This document shows positions 16,317 to 25,797 of a DNA stretch of 64,000 nt, one piece after another. The position numbers and the translations under genes were made by a program. Positions within the stretch are counted from its first letter, which is position 1. Every line of letters starts with the position of its first letter. This stretch comes from VAXT01 sp963698015 (GTDB lineage: Bacteria; Actinomycetota; Thermoleophilia; Gaiellales; Gaiellaceae). The notes under the pieces are model-generated. The model was not told the DNA's origin. It ran no database searches and worked only from the letters and a program-made list of their open reading frames with translations. The DNA is taken from the NCBI GenBank assembly GCA_963698015.1, contig OY969109.1, positions 2,728,001 through 2,792,000 on the forward strand, in the 5' to 3' direction.

Positions 16317-17806
16317 CCGCTCACCGGCGGGGCGACGGCCTCGGCGATCCGCAGCGTCTCACGTCGCCGCCGCTCTGCCGTGTTGCTGAAGATCGTCAGG
16401 CCGATGTTGACCATCTGGACGATCCCGGAGATGACGATCATCGCCCCGAAGATCCCGCGCGCGATGTAGTAGGCGTGCAGCTGCGGCAGGACGTTCACCT
16501 CGGGGATCCCCTGCGCCCAGCTGAAGCCCTGCTGGAAGCCGGCGAGGGTGAGCACGCTGAAGAAGCCCGTGAATCCGACGGTGACGAGCCAGTACTGCCA
16601 CTCGGTGAGGCTTCGGCTCCACAGGGGGCGCTGGTAGACCTGGGCGACCATGTAGTCGATCACCCCCATGCCGAGGATCGTGAACGCCCCGAGCAGCGCG
16701 AGATGCGCGTGCGCGACGACGAAGTTCGTGAAGTGGGTCAGCCGGTTGAAGGGCTGCAGCGCTTCGAAGGCGCCCTGGATGTTGACCAGGAAGTAGAAGA
16801 AGAAGGCGGTGAGGGTGAAGCGCAGCGGTAAGTTCGTGAAGAACTTGTCCCAGTTGCCCTTCATCGTCCCGAGGATGTTGATCGTGAAAGCGAAGACCGG
16901 GACGAGCAGCATCCAAGACGAGACCTCGGCGACCGTCTTGAGCCAGGCAGGCGTCGGCGACTGGAGGATGTGGTGGTCACCGACGCCCGTGTAGAAGAAC
17001 GCCATCCCCCAGAAGCTGACCAGCGAGAGGGTGTAGCTGTAGAGCGGCGTGTTCGTGACCCGCGGGACCATGTAGTAGGTCAGCGCGAGCAGCATCGGCG
17101 TCAGCCATAAGCCGAAGAGGTTGTGCGCGTACCACCAGTTGAGGATCGCGTCCGAGAGGCTGTTCGTGAGCGCGCCTGAAGGTGCGCTCCAGATCTTCCC
17201 CGGATCCCAGATCACGTTTCCGATCGCGTAGTCGACTGCGAGCCAGATCGGGCTTGCGATGAAGAACCAGACGGAGACGTAGATCGGCCGGATCGTCCGG
17301 ATCTGGACGGTGGCCAGGATGTTGAAGATGTTCACGCACCAGATGACGAGCAGCAGGATGTCGACGGGCCAGATGAACTCGCCGTACTCGCGCCCCTGGC
17401 TGTGCCCGGTGAGCAGTCCGATGATCCCGAGCGTGTACATGAGGTTCCACGCCCAGGCACACCAGACGCCGAGCCGCTCGCTCCACATCCCGCGCGTGCC
17501 GACGAGCCTCGGGAGCATGTAGAAGAGCGCTCCGAAGTACATCATCGTCAGCCACGCGAGGATGACGCCGTTCACGTGTGACGGCCGGACGCGGCTGAAC
17601 GAGAGCCACGAGATGCCACCGAAGGCCTCGGGTGTGATGAACTCGGTCGCGAGAACGAGCCCGAAAAGGTCGACGACCGTCAGCCAGACGATCGAAGACA
17701 GGAACCAGTGCTTCGCCGCCTGGTCGGAGAACGGCGACGGCCTCGCCGCCCGCTCCGTCAGCGGTGCCGGGGCCTCTCCAACCTCAGCGCCCGTGCGCTC
17801 GGACAT
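16313..17806 (-). CDS. ccoN: cbb3-type cytochrome c oxidase catalytic subunit I
   Basis: 497 residues with twelve or more helices. Ligand motifs are all there: SHVNGVILAWL (low-spin heme His), WWYAHNLFGLWLTP (copper-B His and the helix VI region), GVGDHHILQSPTP (two copper-B His) and THFTNFVVAHAHLALLG (heme His pair). This is the O2-reducing subunit of a high-affinity terminal oxidase. A four-base overlap leads into the diheme subunit. The upstream region faces the response regulator at 17912 and contains three GTCAT repeats, so oxygen- or nutrient-dependent control by that regulator is plausible. Confidence 0.93.
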   Translation of the reverse strand: MSERTGAEVGEAPAPLTERAARPSPFSDQAAKHWFLSSIVWLTVVDLFGLVLATEFITPEAFGGISWLSFSRVRPSHVNGVILAWLTMMYFGALFYMLPRLVGTRGMWSERLGVWCAWAWNLMYTLGIIGLLTGHSQGREYGEFIWPVDILLLVIWCVNIFNILATVQIRTIRPIYVSVWFFIASPIWLAVDYAIGNVIWDPGKIWSAPSGALTNSLSDAILNWWYAHNLFGLWLTPMLLALTYYMVPRVTNTPLYSYTLSLVSFWGMAFFYTGVGDHHILQSPTPAWLKTVAEVSSWMLLVPVFAFTINILGTMKGNWDKFFTNLPLRFTLTAFFFYFLVNIQGAFEALQPFNRLTHFTNFVVAHAHLALLGAFTILGMGVIDYMVAQVYQRPLWSRSLTEWQYWLVTVGFTGFFSVLTLAGFQQGFSWAQGIPEVNVLPQLHAYYIARGIFGAMIVISGIVQMVNIGLTIFSNTAERRRRETLRIAEAVAPPVSG

Positions 17807-17855
17807 CGGCGCGACGCTATTCCTTCAGAGGGCCTCGTTCGTCCGAGATGACGAA

Positions 17856-17887
17856 AGTGTCATTTCAGTGTCATTTGCAGGTCATCC
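17856..17887. promoter_or_regulatory. Three 11-bp-period GTCAT direct repeats in a divergent promoter region
   Basis: GTCAT occurs at 17859, 17870 and 17881, exactly 11 bp apart. The first two units are identical over ten bases (AGTGTCATTT at 17856 and 17867). Direct repeats with one-helical-turn spacing are the typical target of OmpR/PhoB-family regulators, and TGTCAT is the core of the E. coli Pho box. The site lies between ccoN and the response regulator gene, 24 bp before the regulator's start. Confidence 0.6.
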
Positions 17888-17911
17888 ACGTTATGGTCGC
17901 TCTCGCACGCG

Positions 17912-18577
17912 ATGCAGATTCTCGTCATCGAGGACGAGCCCCGAATCCTCGCGTTCCTCGCTCGCGGCTTGGAAGCGGAGGGATTTCGCGTGGATGGAGC
18001 GGGCTCGGGCCCGGCCGGCCTGAAGCAGGCGCTCGCCTGCAGCTACGACGCGGTCATCCTCGACCTCTTGCTCCCCGGGCTCGACGGCCTGAGTGTTCTT
18101 CGTGAGTTACAGCAGAGGCTGCCCGAACTCCCGGTCGTGATTGTGTCGGCCCGCTCCGACCTGCCGACGAAGCTGCGCGGATTCGGCCTCGGCGCGAGCG
18201 ACTACCTTGCGAAGCCGTTCGCGCTCGACGAGCTCGTCGCCCGGCTCCGGGTCCAGCTGCGGCGACATTCGGTCAAGCGGGACGAGAACGTCGTCCGGGC
18301 CGGCCGGCTCACGCTCGACCTCGCTCGCCGCCAGGCGCGTCTGGACGAACTCGTGGCCGACCTCTCGGATCGCGAGTTCCGGCTCCTCCACCACCTCGTC
18401 GAGCACGCAGGGACGATCGTCAGCCGAGAGCGCCTGCTGTCCGAGGTCTGGGGCTACCACTTCGATCCCGGCTCGAACGTGGTCGAGGTCTGCGTGCGTC
18501 GCCTCCGCAAGAAGCTCGGCGCAGAAGCGCCGATCGAGACGGTTCGCCATGCGGGCTACCGGGTTCGGGCAGCTTAG
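17912..18577 (+). CDS. OmpR/PhoB-family response regulator
   Basis: 221 residues. The receiver domain has IEDEPR near the N-terminus, phosphoacceptor Asp in AVILDLLLPGLDG, and the conserved Lys in YLAKPFALDELVARLR. The C-terminal winged helix is complete (LSDREFRLLHHLVEHAGTIV, VEVCVRRLRKKLG, ETVRHAGYRVR). The kinase gene overlaps its last 29 bp. The direct repeats just upstream could be its own operator and could also control the divergent oxidase genes. Confidence 0.92.
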   Translation: MQILVIEDEPRILAFLARGLEAEGFRVDGAGSGPAGLKQALACSYDAVILDLLLPGLDGLSVLRELQQRLPELPVVIVSARSDLPTKLRGFGLGASDYLAKPFALDELVARLRVQLRRHSVKRDENVVRAGRLTLDLARRQARLDELVADLSDREFRLLHHLVEHAGTIVSRERLLSEVWGYHFDPGSNVVEVCVRRLRKKLGAEAPIETVRHAGYRVRAA

Positions 18578-19616
18578 CCTTCTCGAGATCGGCTGGGGCG
18601 CGTTCGCGCTCGCCAATCTCGCCGCGATGGCGTTCTGGCCGGCCTGGGAGACGATTCCGTTCCACTTCATCTGGGTTAGCCTGACGCTCCTGTACGGGTT
18701 CCGGACCTGGGGCCTCCGGGTGATGGGATTGGTACTCGCCGCCGTGGTGGCTTCGACCGGGTCTCTGATCCTGAGCGACACCTTCAACGGTGAGCAGCTC
18801 TGGGGAGAGCTGTTCGAGGTGCCGCTCATGTCGGCGATGTTCCTCGCCATGGTCTGGCACGCCCGGCGGCGCCAGGACGCGCTCAGGAAGGTCAAGCGGC
18901 AAGCCGAAGAGCGAGCCGCTCTGCTCGAGCAACAGGAGCAGTTCCTGCACGACATCTCGCACGAGCTGCGCACGCCTGTGACGATCGCCCGCGGTCATCT
19001 CGACGTCTTGCAGCAGAACGGGCACGGGCCGCTCCACGAGGTCGACGTGGCGCTCGACGAGCTGGGGCGCATCGAGCACATCATCCAGCAGCTCTTGCTC
19101 CTGGCGAAGACCGATCATCCCGACTTCGTTGTCGTCGGCGAGATCGATGTCGAGGCGTATCTCGAGGACGTGTTCATGCGATGGTCGGAGGTCGCTCCGC
19201 GCGCCTGGCGCCTCGGCCCGCTACCGGCTGGGTCGTTGAGCGCCGATCCGGATGCCCTCCGGATCGCGCTCGATGCGCTGCTCGAGAACGCGGTTCACTA
19301 CACCGAACCCTCGGCTGCGATCGAGCTGCGCGCCCGTGCAGAGGAGCACACGCTCGTGCTCGAGGTCGAGGACGAGGGCTGCGGAGTCGACGCGGACTCC
19401 CTGCGGCACATCTTCCAGCGCTTCGCCAGAGCGGACCCCGCGCGGTCGCGCACGCACGGCGGGGTCGGGCTCGGGCTCGCGATCGTCGACGCGATCGCGA
19501 AGGCGCACGGCGGGAGTTGTGCCGTCCGGAGTGCGAAGAACGGCACGACCTTCTCACTCAGGCTTCCCGGCTTCTCCCCGGTCCGCGAGCCGACTCGAGC
19601 CGCAGGTTCCGTCTAG
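18549..19616 (+). CDS. Membrane sensor histidine kinase paired with the upstream regulator
   Basis: 355 residues from ATG 18549. About four membrane helices occupy residues 10-100 with almost no periplasmic loop. A short coiled linker (RKVKRQAEERAALLEQQEQF) leads to the H-box HDISHELRTPVTIARGH. The ATPase domain has the N-box LLENAVHYTE, G1 VEDEGCGVD and G2 HGGVGLGLAIVDAIA. The lack of a sensory loop suggests it senses a signal within the membrane, such as redox state or membrane condition. That would suit its place beside an oxidase operon. Confidence 0.9.
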   Translation: MRATGFGQLSLLEIGWGAFALANLAAMAFWPAWETIPFHFIWVSLTLLYGFRTWGLRVMGLVLAAVVASTGSLILSDTFNGEQLWGELFEVPLMSAMFLAMVWHARRRQDALRKVKRQAEERAALLEQQEQFLHDISHELRTPVTIARGHLDVLQQNGHGPLHEVDVALDELGRIEHIIQQLLLLAKTDHPDFVVVGEIDVEAYLEDVFMRWSEVAPRAWRLGPLPAGSLSADPDALRIALDALLENAVHYTEPSAAIELRARAEEHTLVLEVEDEGCGVDADSLRHIFQRFARADPARSRTHGGVGLGLAIVDAIAKAHGGSCAVRSAKNGTTFSLRLPGFSPVREPTRAAGSV

Positions 19617-19622
19617 CCGACG

Positions 19623-19859
19623 TCAGGCGGGCGTCTGCTGGCGCCGACCAGGGATCCGGTAGCCGTGCTCCTCGCACAGGCTGCCGGGTGCCTCCTCGGT
19701 CAAGGCGTCGCAGTACCCCTTGCCGTACGCAGCCCGCATGAACGCGGCCACGACGTCGAGATTCCAGTCCTGGACGTCGGCGGCCTCTCGCCAGAGGTCG
19801 GCGAGGCGGAGGTCGATGTCGAGCTCCAGGAGGTCGATTCGAGTTGGGCTCTTGGCCAT
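19623..19859 (-). CDS. Hypothetical 78-residue protein
   Basis: Starts MAKSPTRIDLLELDIDLRLA and continues LWREAADVQDWNLDVVAAFM, RAAYGKGYCDALTEEAPG, then EEHGYRIPGRR. It is mostly helical with one Cys in each half. The composition is even and the ORF fills the space between two + strand genes, so it is probably real. It resembles small hypothetical proteins of actinomycetes, but no function can be read from it. Confidence 0.55.
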   Translation of the reverse strand: MAKSPTRIDLLELDIDLRLADLWREAADVQDWNLDVVAAFMRAAYGKGYCDALTEEAPGSLCEEHGYRIPGRRQQTPA

Positions 19860-19903
19860 GCGAAAAGCGTAGGACCCGGGTCGGACGGCAGGGCTGAGTT
19901 ACG

Positions 19904-20800
19904 TTGCAATCCGTGGGAACGCTTCGCTTCGGCCCGGCGCGGGTGCTGTCGCGCGAATCGCCCGAGGAGGCGATCGAGCTGCTGCGCGAGCGCGGGTACA
20001 CGGCGAACGAGATCGACTTCGAGTCCGGCTTCTGGATGGACTACCCGTGGGCCGAGGAGTTCGGGAAGCTCGCGCGCAGGCGGCGCATCGCGCTCTCGGT
20101 GCACGCGCCGATCGCCGGCTTCATGGGCCACGTCGAGCGCGACCGCAAGCACGGGATGGCGACCGGGATGCTCGACCACTCGGCCGGGATCGCGAAGGTC
20201 GCCGGAGCCGAGCCGGTCGTCTTCCATCCGGGCTTCCTGCTCGGGCGGACTCGTAAGCAGACGGTTGCGTCTGTCGTCTCGCAGCTCGCGGACTTCCGCA
20301 AGCGGATCGAGGCGAAGGACCGCGGCGTCGCGTTCGGCGTCGAGATCATGGGCCGGGTCAACGACTTCGGCAGCCTCGACGACATCCTCGCCGTCTCGTC
20401 GCGGCTCGGCTGGGTGCGGCCCGTGATCGACTTCGCGCACCTGCACGCGACGAGCGACGGCGCGTTCACCACGGTGAAGGCGTTCCACGACGTGCTCGCC
20501 GCCGCGAACCGCATCCTCCCGCGCGGCGCGCCGTTCCACATCCACTTCTCGGACATCGCCTACGCGAACCGGAACGAGACGAAGCACCTCCCGTACGGCG
20601 AGGGCACGCTGCGTGTGGCACCACTCGGGAAGGCGCTGGCCCGCTTCCCGCGCCCCGCGACCGTGATCAGCGAGGCGCCGGGCGAGGAGTCACATCAGGC
20701 GATTCGCGCGGAGCTGTTTTCGGCGGCCGGCAAGAGCTCGGCGAGGCGTTCCTCGAGCCGCTCGGCCTCGTCGTCGCGCTCGCGGTCGCGCAGGAACTGA
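19904..20800 (+). CDS. TIM-barrel protein, AP endonuclease 2 / sugar isomerase superfamily (Nfo-like)
   Basis: 298 residues (start TTG 19904 or GTG 19913). Barrel strands with metal-type residues are clear: LSVHAPIAGFMGH, VVFHPGFLLGRT, FGVEIMGRVNDFG, VRPVIDFAHLHA and FHIHFSDIAYANRNETKHLP. These match endonuclease IV-type TIM barrels that bind two or three metals. The last 30 or so residues, rich in Ser and Arg, are antisense to the end of the cyclase gene and look unlike the family. The stop may therefore be misplaced by a base error. AP-endonuclease activity is likely but not certain. Confidence 0.8.
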   Translation: MQSVGTLRFGPARVLSRESPEEAIELLRERGYTANEIDFESGFWMDYPWAEEFGKLARRRRIALSVHAPIAGFMGHVERDRKHGMATGMLDHSAGIAKVAGAEPVVFHPGFLLGRTRKQTVASVVSQLADFRKRIEAKDRGVAFGVEIMGRVNDFGSLDDILAVSSRLGWVRPVIDFAHLHATSDGAFTTVKAFHDVLAAANRILPRGAPFHIHFSDIAYANRNETKHLPYGEGTLRVAPLGKALARFPRPATVISEAPGEESHQAIRAELFSAAGKSSARRSSSRSASSSRSRSRRN

Positions 20801-23640
20801 ACGTACGGGCCGAGCACCTCGTGCTCGATGTTGCGGAAGTCCGTGTCGGCCACTGTGGCCAGCGCCTCGCGGAACAGTTCCTCGGCCTCCTCGTCGCGGC
20901 CCTGGGCGGCGCGCACTTGAGCCAGCGACCCGGCCGTCGTCGCGCGTGAGGTGACGTCGAGCGGCCCGACCGTCTCGCGCGCGTCGAGAGCGAAGCGCTC
21001 GGCCTCCTCGATCCGTCCGCGAACGAGCAGGAGCTCGGCGAGCCCGCGCTGGCTCTCGCACAGCGCCGCCCGGTCGCCGAGCGGCTTCAAGAGCCTGATC
21101 GACTCGCGGAAGCGCTTCTCCGCCTTCACGAGATCGCCCCGCTCCCACGCGACCCAGGCGCCCATGTTCAGCGACCGCGCCACGGCCCAGACGGCGCCGG
21201 CTTCCGAGAAGAGACGCTCCGCCTCGGCGAACGACTCCTCGGCCTGCTCGAGCTCGCCCTGCAGGAGGTAATTCTTCGTCCAGCCGAGGAAGACGCGGCC
21301 GCGCGCGTTGATCGCGCCGCTCTCCTCGGCGAGGTCGCGCGCATGCGCCAGCTTGGCCCGCGCGGTCTCGATGTCGAGCCGCGCCGAGTAGGTGTCGGCC
21401 CAGGTGAGGATGGCGATGCTCTCCAGGTCCTTGCGGCCGGCGGCACGCGCCAGCTCGAGCTGCTCGACGACGTAGCGTTCCGCGTCGGCGAGGTGACCGA
21501 CCCAGTACGCGGCGTTCCAGGCAACTCGGAGCGCGTCGAAACGCGCGGGCGGATCGTCCTCGATGAGAGCCAGCGCCTGCTCGGCGAGCTCACGGGCCCG
21601 AATGGGATCGGCCTCGCGCATAAGAACCATGTCGGCCAGGGCGGTCAGCGCCTTGCCTTCGAGGTTCTTGTCGCCGATGCGGACCGACTCCTCTCGAACG
21701 GCTTCCATCTCACGGGCGACGGCCGGCAGGTCGTCGAGCCGCCAGGCGGCCTTGGCGGCCATGTACCGCCGGTTCAGCGTCGGATCGAGCTCGACCGCGC
21801 GCAGGAACAAGTGGCGCGCGGCCTGGTTCGCCTCTCGGGCGAGGGCGCGGCGTCCGGCTTCCTCGAGCGTCAGGGCCGCCTCGCGCGCCAGGTCGGCGGG
21901 CGGAGCGCCGTCGAGCTCGGCAAGGAGCGACGCGGCGTGGTCGAGGTGGTGCGCCCGAATCTCGAGCAGCTCGTCGCCGGCTCGCTCGCGCAGCCACTCG
22001 GCGAACGCCGCGTGGTGCTTCGCGCGCGCGGACTTCGTGAGGCTCGCGTAGGCGACGTCGCGGATGAGCACGTGCTTGAAGCGGTAGGCCCTCTCGTTCT
22101 TGAGCGAGGAGCGCGACTCCCCGACGACGAGGTCGCGGAGCAGCAGGTCGTCGATCGCCTCGTCGATGCCCTCGCCTCCCGACAGGTGCTCGATCGCGCC
22201 GGCCCAGAACGAGCGCCCGATGACCGACGCCCGCTGGAGGACGGCCTTCGAGAGGCCGTCGAGCCGGTCGATGCGGGACGCGATCAGCGCCTGCACCGTG
22301 TCCGGGATCTCCTTCGCCGCTCGTTCCTCGCCGCACTCGGCGACGTTGAGCATGACCTCCTCGAGGAAGAGCGGGTTGCCGCCGGTCTTGTCGAGGAGCG
22401 CGCGCTTCGTGGTGGGCGAGATCGCCCCGTCCTCGGCGAGCGCCTCGATCAGAACCTCGCTGTCGGCGGCGCCGAGCGGCTCGAGCTCGATCGCCGTCGC
22501 GCGGACGCGGCCGCCGCCCCAGTCGGAGCGGATGTCGAGCAGATCGGGGCGGGCCAGGCACATGATCATCAGCGAGCCGTCGCGCACCCAGGACGTCATG
22601 TGCTCGATCAGCTCGAGCAGCGGCTCCTCGGCCCAGTGGATGTCCTCGAAGACGAGGATCAGCGGCTGGGTCTGCGACATCAGCTGCGCCCACTCTCGCG
22701 CGGCCCAGGAGATCTCCTGCTGGCTGCGTTCGCCGTGGACGGCTTCGAGCACGCCGGTTGCGAGGCCGAGCAGATCGGCGACCGCCTCGGCCGGGCAGCA
22801 CTCGCGCAGCTTCTCGATCGCGACGTCGAGCGGATCGTCGTCCGCGATGTCGGCTGCGCCCTTGACCATCTCGGCGAGCGGCCAGTACGTGATGCTCTCG
22901 CCGTACGGGAGGCAGCGCCCGTGGAGCACGGTCGTTCCCTCGAGCGAGGCGAGGAACTCGTTGGCGAGGCGGCTCTTCCCGACGCCCGGCTCGCCGTAGA
23001 TCGTGACGAGATGCGCCCGGCGGTCACGAGTCGCTCGGGCGAACGTGTTCTCGAGCAGGTCGAGCTCGTGATCACGGCCGACGAGCGGCGTGACTGCGAC
23101 GCGTGCTAGAGGGCGGCCGGCGGCGCTGGCTCCCATCGCGGCCCACACCCAGACCGGCTCGTCGCGTCCACGCACCTCGACCGGGCCGACGTCGTCGACC
23201 TCGATGCGTCCCAGGGTGAGCCGGTGCGCCGCGGGGCCGAGCAGAATCTGGCCCGGTTCCGCGAGCTGCTGGAGGCGGGCGGCGATGTTGAGCGCTTCGC
23301 CGGTCGCGAACGTGGAGTCGCCGGCGCCGGTGACGACCTCGCCGGCCTCGACGCCGATGCGAGCCTGGAGCTCGAGCTCGTCGACGCCCTCGAGGATCTC
23401 GAGCGCAGCGCGGACGGCGCGCTCCGAGTCGTCCTCGTGCGCCTGCGGAATGCCGAAGGCCGCCATCACGGCATCGCCCGCGAACTTCTCGACCGTACCG
23501 CCGTAGCGCTCGATGCTGTTCGAGACGCGGTCGAAGAACTGCGTCACGCGCCGGCGTACGACTTCAGGGTCGCTGGCCGAGACCAGCGACGTCGAGTCGA
23601 CGAGGTCGACGAACAGGACCGTGGCAAGTTTTCGTTCCAT
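20695..23640 (-). CDS. Class III adenylate cyclase domain fused to AAA ATPase and TPR region
   Basis: 981 residues. The N-terminal cyclase domain (residues 1-170) has LATVLFVDLVDSTSLVS, VEKFAGDAVMAAFGIP and the RIGVEAGEV strand. An ATPase domain follows: ELDLLENTF, Walker A YGEPGVGKSRLANEF near residue 220, and Walker B PLILVFEDIHWAEEP. Beyond residue 560 the protein is all helical TPR-like repeats. This layout is common in actinomycetes and rhizobia and is taken as a signal-responsive regulator. Whether it makes cAMP is untested. It converges on the TIM-barrel gene with a 106-bp overlap. Confidence 0.9.
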   Translation of the reverse strand: MERKLATVLFVDLVDSTSLVSASDPEVVRRRVTQFFDRVSNSIERYGGTVEKFAGDAVMAAFGIPQAHEDDSERAVRAALEILEGVDELELQARIGVEAGEVVTGAGDSTFATGEALNIAARLQQLAEPGQILLGPAAHRLTLGRIEVDDVGPVEVRGRDEPVWVWAAMGASAAGRPLARVAVTPLVGRDHELDLLENTFARATRDRRAHLVTIYGEPGVGKSRLANEFLASLEGTTVLHGRCLPYGESITYWPLAEMVKGAADIADDDPLDVAIEKLRECCPAEAVADLLGLATGVLEAVHGERSQQEISWAAREWAQLMSQTQPLILVFEDIHWAEEPLLELIEHMTSWVRDGSLMIMCLARPDLLDIRSDWGGGRVRATAIELEPLGAADSEVLIEALAEDGAISPTTKRALLDKTGGNPLFLEEVMLNVAECGEERAAKEIPDTVQALIASRIDRLDGLSKAVLQRASVIGRSFWAGAIEHLSGGEGIDEAIDDLLLRDLVVGESRSSLKNERAYRFKHVLIRDVAYASLTKSARAKHHAAFAEWLRERAGDELLEIRAHHLDHAASLLAELDGAPPADLAREAALTLEEAGRRALAREANQAARHLFLRAVELDPTLNRRYMAAKAAWRLDDLPAVAREMEAVREESVRIGDKNLEGKALTALADMVLMREADPIRARELAEQALALIEDDPPARFDALRVAWNAAYWVGHLADAERYVVEQLELARAAGRKDLESIAILTWADTYSARLDIETARAKLAHARDLAEESGAINARGRVFLGWTKNYLLQGELEQAEESFAEAERLFSEAGAVWAVARSLNMGAWVAWERGDLVKAEKRFRESIRLLKPLGDRAALCESQRGLAELLLVRGRIEEAERFALDARETVGPLDVTSRATTAGSLAQVRAAQGRDEEAEELFREALATVADTDFRNIEHEVLGPYVQFLRDRERDDEAERLEERLAELLPAAENSSARIA

Positions 23641-23691
23641 CCTTCGGCTCTAAGTGTAAGAACGATCCAGCCCGCGTTTACCATCCCCGCG

Positions 23692-25035
23692 ATGCTGGAT
23701 TCGAAGGTCTTCAAAGCCTACGACGTCCGGGGGATCTATCCGGGCGAGATCGACGAGGACGGTGCGCGCGCGCTCGGGCGCGCCTACGTCGAGCAATTCG
23801 AGCCGGAGCGGATCGCGGTCGGGCGCGACATGCGCGTCTCGTCGCCGTCGATGGCGCAGGCGGCGATCGAGGGCGCGGTGGCCGCAGGGGCCGACGTGAT
23901 CGACATCGGGCTCGTCGGCACCGAGATGCTCTACCTCGCCGTCGGTCACCTCGGCCTCGACGGCGGTATCCAGGTGACCGCGTCGCACAATCCGAAGGAG
24001 TACACGGGGATGAAGGTCGTGCGCCGCGGCGCGATGCCCGTCGGCGGCGACTCAGGCCTCCTCGACATCCGCGACCGCGCCCTGTCCTCTCCGGCCACGC
24101 CCCGGGACCAGGTCCCGGGACATGTCCAGGAGGAGGACGTCTTTCCGGCCTTCGTCGACAAGGTCCTGTCCTTCGTCGACCAGGACCAGATTCAGCGGCG
24201 GCGCGTCGTGATCGACGCGGCGAACGGGATGGGTGGAGTCATGCTCCCGCCGGTCCTGGAGCGCATCCCGATCGACGCCGTCCCCTACTTCTTCGAGCCC
24301 GACGGCACGTTCCCGAACCACGAGCCGAACCCGCTCCTCCCCGAGAACCGCGAGTTCGTGATCGACAAGGTGCACGAGGACGGGGCCGACCTCGGCGCGG
24401 CGTTCGACGGCGACGCCGACCGCTGCTTCTTCATCGACGACACCGGCGAGTTCGTGCCCGGCGACTTCGTGACGGCGCTCCTCGCGGAGTCGATGCTCGA
24501 GAAGAGCCCGGGCGCGAAGATCATCTACGACGTGCGCGCGAGCTGGGCCGTGCCGGAGACGATCGAGCGCGCGGGCGGCATCCCGCTCGTCAACCGCGTC
24601 GGCCACGCGTTCATCAAGCAGCGCATGCGTGAGGAGGACGCCGCCTTCGCGGGCGAGGTCTCGGGCCACTACTACTTCCGCGACTTCTTCCAGGCCGACT
24701 CGGGCGTGATTCCGTTCCTGCTCGTGCTCGAGCTCGTCTCGAAGCGCGGCCGGCCGCTCTCGGAGCTCCTCCGCCCGTACCGCGAGCGCTTCTTCTTGAC
24801 CGGCGAGATCAACGTTCCGGTGGCGGACGTCGCCGTGAAGCTCCAGGAGATCAAGGAGCGCTTCGGCGCCGAGGGCAAGGTCTCGCACCTGGACGGGATC
24901 TCGATCGAAGCCGAGGACTGGCACCTCAACGTGCGGCCGTCGAACACCGAACCGCTGCTCCGGCTCAACCTCGAGGCGCGCTCGCAGGAGCTGATGGAGC
25001 GCAAGCGCGACGAGGTCCTCGAGCTTCTCGACTGA
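23692..25035 (+). CDS. manB: Phosphomannomutase/phosphoglucomutase
   Basis: 447 residues from ATG 23692. All four family loops are present: VFKAYDVRGIYPGEI at the N-terminus, the phosphoserine loop VTASHNPKEYTGMK (Ser near 104), the metal loop AAFDGDADRCFFID near 246 and the phosphate-binding loop VRPSNTEPLLRLN near 418. It interconverts mannose- or glucose-6-phosphate and the 1-phosphate for nucleotide sugar synthesis. The frame is open further upstream but that part is antisense to the cyclase gene. Confidence 0.93.
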   Translation: MLDSKVFKAYDVRGIYPGEIDEDGARALGRAYVEQFEPERIAVGRDMRVSSPSMAQAAIEGAVAAGADVIDIGLVGTEMLYLAVGHLGLDGGIQVTASHNPKEYTGMKVVRRGAMPVGGDSGLLDIRDRALSSPATPRDQVPGHVQEEDVFPAFVDKVLSFVDQDQIQRRRVVIDAANGMGGVMLPPVLERIPIDAVPYFFEPDGTFPNHEPNPLLPENREFVIDKVHEDGADLGAAFDGDADRCFFIDDTGEFVPGDFVTALLAESMLEKSPGAKIIYDVRASWAVPETIERAGGIPLVNRVGHAFIKQRMREEDAAFAGEVSGHYYFRDFFQADSGVIPFLLVLELVSKRGRPLSELLRPYRERFFLTGEINVPVADVAVKLQEIKERFGAEGKVSHLDGISIEAEDWHLNVRPSNTEPLLRLNLEARSQELMERKRDEVLELLD

Positions 25036-25062
25036 CGGCGCGCCCTAGCTTCTCTTTGAGCC

Positions 25063-25797
25063 ATGAGGGGACGGGCGATTTCTCGCTGTCTGCACGGCTG
25101 CGCTCGCGTGTGCCGCCCCAGCGCTGGCCGCGCCTCCGCACCTCGCGCCCTCGGACCGTGCGGCGGTCAACAAGACGCTGGACATCTTCGTCAACCATGC
25201 GGTCAAGCGCCACCAGCCGGCCGCGGCCTACGACGTCCTCACACCCACGATGAAGGCGGGCATGACGCGTCAGCAGTGGAGCCACGGCGACATCCCGGTC
25301 TACCCGTATCCCGCCGCACGGCAGCACTTTCACGCGTGGACGATCCAGTACCGAACGAGGGACGAGCTGTCAGTCGAGCTCATCCTCTCGCCGACCGCCA
25401 AGTACAGGGCAAGCTCGGGCAGATCCTGTTCAACGTCTACCTGCACCCGGCGCACGGCAAGTGGCTCGTCGACTCCTTCATGCCCGGGGCGACGTTCGCT
25501 CCGATCGGCAAGCCGGGCGTCGTGCAAGCCGCGCGCGACTTTCAGGCGAACCCCAGCGCCCAGACGTACAACCGTTCCAGCAAGGTCAAGCCGACGAACC
25601 CGACGCACGTCAGCGCCAAGTTCGCGATCGTCCCGTTCGCGGTCATCTTCCTCGTCCTGCTCGGGCTCGCCGGCCGCGGGATCGCGGAGAACATCCGCTT
25701 CCGGCGCCTCGCGGCAGCGCATGCAAGGTCCTCGGACCGCTCGCCGCTTAGCATGCCGCGTGATGGATCTGGAGCTCGGCCGCGTAACCGATCGTAA
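25063..25797 (+). pseudogene. Exported, C-terminally anchored hypothetical protein with two frameshifts
   Basis: Three frames combine into one protein of about 240 residues. It has a signal peptide (AVCTAALACAAPALAAPPHL), then DRAAVNKTLDIFVNHAVKRH, YDVLTPTMKAGMTRQQW, HFHAWTIQYRTRDELSVEL, and after a shift near 25405-25415 GQILFNVYLHPAHGKWLVDS. It ends in a membrane helix FAIVPFAVIFLVLLGLAG. The start at ATG 25063 also needs a shift near 25080. The domain resembles secreted NTF2-like or conserved hypothetical proteins. The pieces are otherwise undamaged, so base errors are likelier than decay. Confidence 0.65.

Noticed and set aside
21343..23109. Long plus-strand frames antisense to the cyclase-AAA gene
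   Set aside because: GC-rich third positions create long shadow frames; the minus strand has the cyclase, ATPase and TPR motifs.
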